Position numbers and translations under genes: made by a program. The notes below the pieces were generated by a model, which searched no databases, had not been told where the DNA came from, and worked only from the letters and a program-made list of their open reading frames with translations. From Campylobacterota bacterium (GTDB taxonomy: Bacteria; Campylobacterota; Campylobacteria; Campylobacterales; Sulfurovaceae), in the NCBI GenBank assembly GCA_022600655.1, contig JAHZJZ010000269.1, positions 1 to 10,329 on the forward strand: DNA of 10,329 nt, written 5' to 3'. The stretch's first letter is position 1, and each line of letters begins with the position of its first letter. Below, piece by piece: positions 6,020 through 10,329 of the stretch.

Positions 6020-9000
6020 TTACCAGTCTATCTTACTAGAAGAGTTAACATTTGGTTTAGACTCAATAATATTACCAGTATCACCTACACCCGTCCATTG
6101 TGATGGGGTATTTGGGGTACAGGTAACGGTATAGGTTGGTTCACCAGCTTTTAGTGGTGTTGGGTTATAGAGTAACGCTGTAGTCGGCGTAATGGTTATG
6201 GTACTTTGATGTAACGTTTCTGTACAGTTATTAAATTTAGTCGTTATAAGCCCGTTACGTCCACTCTTAAATCGTATAGGAAAAGCTGATGATGGGTTTG
6301 GCGTAATGGTGACAATTCCTGGCATTGGGGTTAGTTTGGTAACATGACCGTCAACACTCTCATTATGGTCAACTGAGAGATACCACCCCTCTTGGAGTCT
6401 AGGACTACTAGAGACATCACTGTGTGTTGTTACGTTGGTGTCTATACAGTAGCTACTGTTTTTATCACAGAAGATATCGATATTTAGAGGGGTTCTAATC
6501 AGTGGAGAGCTATTAAACACAACTCTAGGGTAGTTAATTTGATCTGGGGCTACCTGAGTAAAGTAGAAGTTACGTACCATAGTATCTAAGTCCTGATGAC
6601 CTTTAGGGATAAACATGCTTGACTGTTCTGCTTCTGAGTGGGCATCACTTGAGTCAGCATCTAAGCTGTGAAATGTAACTTGTACAGGATTGATGGTTTC
6701 TGATAAGTGTTTGTTGATATTGTATCGTATATCAAGGGTGGTTGTACCATTGTTCTCATTTAAGAATCTTCCACTTTTAATTGTAATAGGCACATCTATA
6801 CTTCTTAATGAGTTGTTACTTTCAAGAGTTGTATTATCATCATTATACTCAATGAGTCTGGTAAAGAAAACAGGCGTACGAGATCGTGATGGATGATGTG
6901 ATGTCTGTAGTAGTACATCTATACCATCTTCTGATAGTGTGGTTGCATTGGGTGCTAAAAGAACATTGTAAGCCACACAACCATCTGTAAAGTTTGTGGT
7001 ACTAGTGTTATCTTCACTCTGTGCTGTAATGTTACCATCAAACTGCATCGCAACATTGTTATTGCTACTGCTTAGTTGACTCATATAGATAAAGTCATCA
7101 TGACCATTGATAGGAAGGCTTTGAGGTCTGAAGTCAACTTTAAATTGGTATGGGTAAGAGTTTAGGTTCATATCTGGATTTGAGACGATGTTACATCCCG
7201 ATAAGGTATTACCGTTAACTGAAGTATCTGCATTATTTACCGTACAATCAGGTATTGTTTTATTTATATCTACAGCTGTCCAGTCACTATCTTTTAGATG
7301 TAACTTATAGGCTCCTGCATTTGGTAACTCTAGTAAGTTGGTACTGTTCTCTCCGTTAGCAAAAGTCTCCGTAGTTTCATTGTCATCTCTATCTGCACAG
7401 TTTAGGTTTGTCTTGTCTTGGAAGATTAATACCCTTTTGATTGAGGTATTATAATCATCAGATGCATGAATGCTATTGTCTGCACGATACTGAGTAGCTA
7501 TCACACTTAAGTTATAGTCATACCCTGCAGCTACACGTAGAGGGGTTGTTGTGTTAATTGGGTCTCTGTTTACCCTTCGTGTTGTATTGCCATCTGCTAG
7601 AACAATATAGTAGCTCTCTGGACGAATGGCAAAGTTGTCTCGTGCATAATCAGTACGATGGTTGGTACATAGGGCAGGGTTACTTAAACAGTCAGCTTGA
7701 GTAATCACACCAGCATCATCAACGCCATAAGTGACTCTAAAACGGGCATCTTTAGTGGCTGGTAATCTACTTAAATCATCTACAGGTAGAGTGATGTCTA
7801 TTCGACTCTTTGGAGGCGTATTAAGAATATGTCTCTCTATACTATAGAGGGTTTTGTTACTCTCCATGTTAACCAGTTCTAGTTTAACCGTTACATTGTC
7901 TATCTCTTTTTCGGCACTCATATCTTCTTCATAAAAGACCAGTGAGTAGTCAAAGTCACGTCCTACGATTTGGGTATACCAAGCATTTCGCTCATCTGAA
8001 TTTATGACGTTATTGTTACTATTGGTTCTCTCAACATTAAAGGTACCTCGAAGGGGTTGTACAGCTGAGCCAAACTGCACCGCATAATCTTCAACTTCAC
8101 CATCATTGGCATCTTGTGTGGCAGTGAGTAGAGGGGTTGATGAGAATCTAAAACGTATGTAAGTGGTTGTGTTAAGTGTGACTGTATTTGGAATATTGAA
8201 ATTTATGGTATGTGTTCCTGCTGCAAAGTTTTGAGATGTAATGATTTGCTCACCAGCATTAAATACTCCGTCTATGTTAAAGTCTATCCATGCATTTAAA
8301 TATCCAGCTTTGGCAACTTTAACGTTAAGTTCTTGTGTGGTATCGGGTGTAAAATAGCTTCCATTTAGGTCTGTTCCATCGGTTAAGGTTACACCATCTT
8401 CATCATCAATCCCATTGCTATCATCACCTAAAGCATCGGTACTAGTATAGGCATTGATGTCATGGTCAACTTCATCTCCTAAAAATACCCCATTGGCAAT
8501 ATAGTGTCTAGGAGTTCCATAACTTTCTGGTGCATCACTATAGTCGGTGAAGAGTAGGGCAGCTTTTAGACAGTTGGCACCATCATTAAACTCTGCATTT
8601 CCCGAAGCCGATAAGAAAAGTTTTTCTCCTGTATCGAGGTTAAATTCAAAAAATCCATTCCCTCCACTATCATTGGCAAAAAATCTTCCATTTTTATCAG
8701 AAAAAGAGGAGTCAAACTGATACCCACTGTGAGCTGAACCGATAAAGGTTACAACACCTGTAGCAACATCGACTTTAACCAGTCTTCCCCCATCAACAAT
8801 ACCATGCAGATAGGCTCCATCAGGGGTAAATGAGAAGTCTAACAGAGAGATAGCTGTGTTCAGTGTAATCTCAGAGACACTTTTGTCAGAGAGTTTAATT
8901 TTAAAAATCTTATCATAATCTTGACCAGGTCCTGATATATAGTAGTGTTCCCCAAAGATAGCCCCTGCAAAGAGCTGTTTGGTGCTAAGAATATCAGGGA

Positions 9001-10329
9001 GTCCATCTACTTTTCCTAGACTAATAACTTTACCTGTTTTACTAAGTCTAATCAACTCTTTTTTATAGAGACCATAGATATAGTTGTCTATATCAGAGTA
9101 TGCTAGAGCATTATAGAATTTATCACTACCGTCATCATTCATAACCAAAAAGTTAAAAGGATTTTTAGTTGTGTCGATGGTATGTAACCACATTTTTCCT
9201 TTGGCTTTATCGTCTTCGCGGTTAATGGAACTAGAGAGATACATGGTACTGTCACACACTAGAGGGTCATCACTATGTTCATCGTCATTGTTAATGGTAA
9301 TGGTGATACTCTCTTTATGTTTAGCGATATTGGCACTCTGTGGATTTAAGAGTTGAATATCAAAAGTCTCATCATTTTCTATTTTGACATCTCCATTAAT
9401 CGTGACAAAAAAGCTCTTTTCACTCTCTCCTGTGTTAAAGGTAACCGTTGTAGGCGTAATAGAGTTATAGTCATTATCCGAAGTAGTGGCTGTCCCATCT
9501 AGTGTTTGGTAGTCGATGCTCACACCATCTTGTGTAGCAGGAGCATCAAGCTTTATGCTAAAGTGTACATTTTGTGTTCCTGAGTCCCCTTCATTTCCTG
9601 CAACAATAGGAGCTTCAATAGAAAATTCTGGTAGCTCTCCATCATCATTGAGTATGGTTGCTGTAGCACTCATAACACTACTGGCTATGGTAATATTTTG
9701 TTCATCAAAAATTTTAAAGTAGAAGGTTTCATCACTCTCTATGGCTGTATCTCCATTGACTTTAACTGGAATGGTGATTTGTCTCTCTCCTTCTGGAATA
9801 TTGTAGGTCGTATGGGGAATGGCTTCATAGTCACTGTCACTACTCTGTGCTGTGCCATCTTGGGTGTAGTATTTAAATGATGAACCAGCCAGTGCATCAG
9901 CATCTAGGGTTAGGGTAAAGTTGAAATCTTTGTAACCACTGTCACCTTCAGTCATAGAGATAGAGTTACTGTCAAAGCTTAGGGCTGGAAAAGAGCCATC
10001 ATCATTTAAAATGTGACCTTTAGCCGTATGTCCATGAACAGTAAGCTTTACCTCATTTTGAATTTTCAAATAAAAGGTTTCATCATTTTCTATATCTGTG
10101 TCCCCATTTATCTTAACAGGTATAGTAATGGTTGTAGCACCTTCAGGAACAGTGTAGGTGGTAGTAGATATCGCCTCATAGTCACTGTTTGCTACAGTCG
10201 CTTCATCATCTTGTGTATAGTACTCAAATGAAGTTCCAGCCAGTGCAGGGGCATCAAGGGTAAAGGTAAAGTTTAGATTCTTCTGTCCACTATCACCTTC
10301 GGTAATAGAAAAATCTGTAGTATCAAAAG
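6020..10329 (-). CDS. Giant MshQ-like Calx-beta/GEVED/DUF6701 surface protein (gene A), 5' end beyond the window
   Basis: The frame ends at TAA (6022-6020) and is open to the right edge, giving 1435 visible residues. A TTG at 10069-10067 could be mistaken for a start, but it lies inside a Calx-beta repeat, and the repeat's conserved first half (ITEGDSG, YYTQDD, NSDYEAI, INGDTDIENDETFY) continues in frame upstream to base 10329, so the true start is outside. Visible order: three Calx-beta repeats, a cysteine-bracketed propeller-like domain, a GEVED domain and a complete DUF6701-like region ending SKIDW. There is no LPXTG, transmembrane segment or autotransporter barrel at the C-terminus, so surface attachment must come from another partner. 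Domain content points to an exported, probably pilus-associated adhesin, as for MshQ (inference). It lies 17 bases upstream of a mosaic paralogue and is probably co-transcribed with it. Confidence 0.9.
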   Translation of the reverse strand, partial: FDTTDFSITEGDSGQKNLNFTFTLDAPALAGTSFEYYTQDDEATVANSDYEAISTTTYTVPEGATTITIPVKINGDTDIENDETFYLKIQNEVKLTVHGHTAKGHILNDDGSFPALSFDSNSISMTEGDSGYKDFNFTLTLDADALAGSSFKYYTQDGTAQSSDSDYEAIPHTTYNIPEGERQITIPVKVNGDTAIESDETFYFKIFDEQNITIASSVMSATATILNDDGELPEFSIEAPIVAGNEGDSGTQNVHFSIKLDAPATQDGVSIDYQTLDGTATTSDNDYNSITPTTVTFNTGESEKSFFVTINGDVKIENDETFDIQLLNPQSANIAKHKESITITINNDDEHSDDPLVCDSTMYLSSSINREDDKAKGKMWLHTIDTTKNPFNFLVMNDDGSDKFYNALAYSDIDNYIYGLYKKELIRLSKTGKVISLGKVDGLPDILSTKQLFAGAIFGEHYYISGPGQDYDKIFKIKLSDKSVSEITLNTAISLLDFSFTPDGAYLHGIVDGGRLVKVDVATGVVTFIGSAHSGYQFDSSFSDKNGRFFANDSGGNGFFEFNLDTGEKLFLSASGNAEFNDGANCLKAALLFTDYSDAPESYGTPRHYIANGVFLGDEVDHDINAYTSTDALGDDSNGIDDEDGVTLTDGTDLNGSYFTPDTTQELNVKVAKAGYLNAWIDFNIDGVFNAGEQIITSQNFAAGTHTINFNIPNTVTLNTTTYIRFRFSSTPLLTATQDANDGEVEDYAVQFGSAVQPLRGTFNVERTNSNNNVINSDERNAWYTQIVGRDFDYSLVFYEEDMSAEKEIDNVTVKLELVNMESNKTLYSIERHILNTPPKSRIDITLPVDDLSRLPATKDARFRVTYGVDDAGVITQADCLSNPALCTNHRTDYARDNFAIRPESYYIVLADGNTTRRVNRDPINTTTPLRVAAGYDYNLSVIATQYRADNSIHASDDYNTSIKRVLIFQDKTNLNCADRDDNETTETFANGENSTNLLELPNAGAYKLHLKDSDWTAVDINKTIPDCTVNNADTSVNGNTLSGCNIVSNPDMNLNSYPYQFKVDFRPQSLPINGHDDFIYMSQLSSSNNNVAMQFDGNITAQSEDNTSTTNFTDGCVAYNVLLAPNATTLSEDGIDVLLQTSHHPSRSRTPVFFTRLIEYNDDNTTLESNNSLRSIDVPITIKSGRFLNENNGTTTLDIRYNINKHLSETINPVQVTFHSLDADSSDAHSEAEQSSMFIPKGHQDLDTMVRNFYFTQVAPDQINYPRVVFNSSPLIRTPLNIDIFCDKNSSYCIDTNVTTHSDVSSSPRLQEGWYLSVDHNESVDGHVTKLTPMPGIVTITPNPSSAFPIRFKSGRNGLITTKFNNCTETLHQSTITITPTTALLYNPTPLKAGEPTYTVTCTPNTPSQWTGVGDTGNIIESKPNVNSSSKIDW
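6023..8068 (-). other. Complete DUF6701-like C-terminal region of gene A
   Basis: About 680 residues from SAVQPLRGTFNVERTNSN to the terminal SKIDW. Motifs in order: WYTQIVGRDFDYSLVFY (RDFDYS at 7960-7943), ATKDARFRVTY, DNFAIRP (7639-7619), AGAYKLHLKDSDWTAVD, DGCVAYN, PRVVFNS, LQEGWYLSVDH and a final QWTGVGDTGNI. The DNFAIRP motif and the G-x-G-x-x-G...[RK]-I-D-W ending match MshQ-type DUF6701 regions. Cysteines in pairs (ADCLSNPALC, DCTVNN...SGCN, IFCDKNSSYC) suggest disulfides and hence an extracytoplasmic location. It provides the full-length template for the truncated copy in gene B. Confidence 0.82.
8069..8551 (-). other. GEVED domain in gene A
   Basis: Starts FTDYSDAPESYGTPRHYI, then LGDEVD, ALGDDSNGIDDEDGV, continues with LNAWIDFNIDGVFNAGEQI and YIRFRFS, and ends with the name-giving DANDGEVEDYAVQF. 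This is a textbook match to the GEVED domain, a beta-sandwich of bacterial extracellular proteins usually found next to adhesive or repeat modules. The D-F-N-x-D-G and D-D-x-x-G-I-D-D-E-D-G loops are strongly acidic and are probably calcium sites. It directly follows the closing cysteine of the propeller-like domain without a proline linker. Confidence 0.93.
8570..9265 (-). repeat. Propeller-like domain (copy 4) in gene A
   Basis: Bracketed by PLVC (Cys codon 9256-9254) and NDGANC (Cys codon 8572-8570). Blade-like repeats include YNALAYSDIDNYIYGLY, ELIRLSKTGKV, FTPDGAYLHGIVD, LVKVDVATGVV and FSDKNGRFFAND. It is most like copy 3 of gene B (shared C-D-x-T-[LM]-Y-L-S and G-K-x-W-L-H-x-I openings), less like copies 1 and 2. 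No D-x-N-x-D-G loop is present; the equivalent segment reads AIFGEHYYISG. Likely a DUF6923-type module; its ligand is unknown. Confidence 0.65.
9281..9640 (-). repeat. Calx-beta repeat c of gene A
   Basis: A complete but more divergent module of about 120 residues: NEGDSGTQNVHFSIKLDAP, YQTLDGTATTSDNDYNSI, FNTGESEKSFFVTI, INGDVKIENDETFDIQL and TITINNDD. It has ELPEF at its start as spacer from repeat b. An acidic stretch (NDDEHSDDP) joins it to the propeller-like domain. Confidence 0.9.
9641..9997 (-). repeat. Calx-beta repeat b of gene A
   Basis: A complete module: ISMTEGDSGYKDFNFTLTL at the start, YYTQDGTAQSSDSDYEAI in the middle, VNGDTAIESDETFYFKI and the closing ATILNDD. The E-G-D-S-G and N-D-D residues are the usual calcium ligands of the family. 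It is the closest relative of repeat a and more distant from repeat c, so a and b look like the product of the most recent duplication in the array. Confidence 0.9.
9998..10329 (-). repeat. Calx-beta repeat a of gene A (edge of window)
   Basis: The visible part starts at DTTDFSITEGDSG and runs through FTLDAPALAGTSFEYYTQDD, NSDYEAIS, VPEGATTITIPV and INGDTDIENDETFYLKI to GHILNDD. This covers almost the whole module. It closely matches repeat b downstream (period 357 bases, 119 residues), with stretches such as ALAG-[TS]-SF-x-YYTQD and DYEAI shared. More repeats may lie beyond the edge. Confidence 0.85.

Noticed and set aside
6690..10231. Plus-strand open frames opposite gene A (6690-6896, 9171-9356, 9516-9722, 9698-9880, 10013-10231)
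   Set aside because: They are antisense shadows. Several arise at equivalent places in the Calx-beta repeats, which explains why they look alike.
1..10329. CRISPR arrays, tRNA or rRNA genes, insertion sequences, phage genes
   Set aside because: No short regular direct repeats with spacers, no cloverleaf or rRNA-like stretch and no transposase or integrase motifs were seen. The repeats present are protein-domain repeats of more than 300 bases.

Overview
The window is filled almost end to end by two very large minus-strand genes, both cut by a window edge. They encode modular, secreted, repeat-rich surface proteins resembling MshQ, the large protein of MSHA-type IV pilus loci. The DNA is AT-rich. 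The upstream protein starts with a simple Gram-negative signal peptide (MKKILFLLVS...). The mix of Calx-beta, GEVED, LamG and DUF6701-like domains is typical of aquatic Gram-negative bacteria. Base composition and style would fit a Campylobacterota member of the Sulfurimonas/Sulfurovum/Arcobacter kind, but no marker gene here proves that.

Layout in transcription order (right to left). Gene A enters from the right edge already inside a Calx-beta array and stops at 6020-6022. Its visible order is at least three Calx-beta repeats, a propeller-like domain bracketed by two cysteines, a GEVED domain, and a complete DUF6701-like C-terminal region. A 17-base gap follows, containing a good ribosome binding site (AAGGA). 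Gene B then starts at ATG 6002 and stays open to base 1, giving 2000 codons with no stop. Its order is signal peptide, MshQ-like beta-rich N-terminal domain, propeller-like copy 1, Pro/Ser/Thr linker, LamG domain, propeller-like copy 2, a jelly-roll-like domain of unknown family, propeller-like copy 3, one Calx-beta repeat, and the first ~400 residues of a DUF6701-like region whose end lies beyond the left edge.

The two genes are mosaic paralogues. They share the DUF6701-like C-terminus (RDFDYS and DNFAIRP motifs at similar spacing), Calx-beta repeats and the propeller-like module, but in different order and number. The tight spacing says they are co-transcribed. By analogy with MshQ, the products are probably exported and presented at the cell surface with a type IV pilus or pseudopilus, where LamG, jelly-roll and Calx-beta modules could bind glycans or other surfaces, perhaps with calcium. 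This role is inferred; no pilin or secretion gene lies in the window.

I see no RNA gene, mobile element, CRISPR array, promoter or terminator. The only non-coding DNA is the 17-base gap. The short open frames on the plus strand and in other minus frames are shadows of these two genes.
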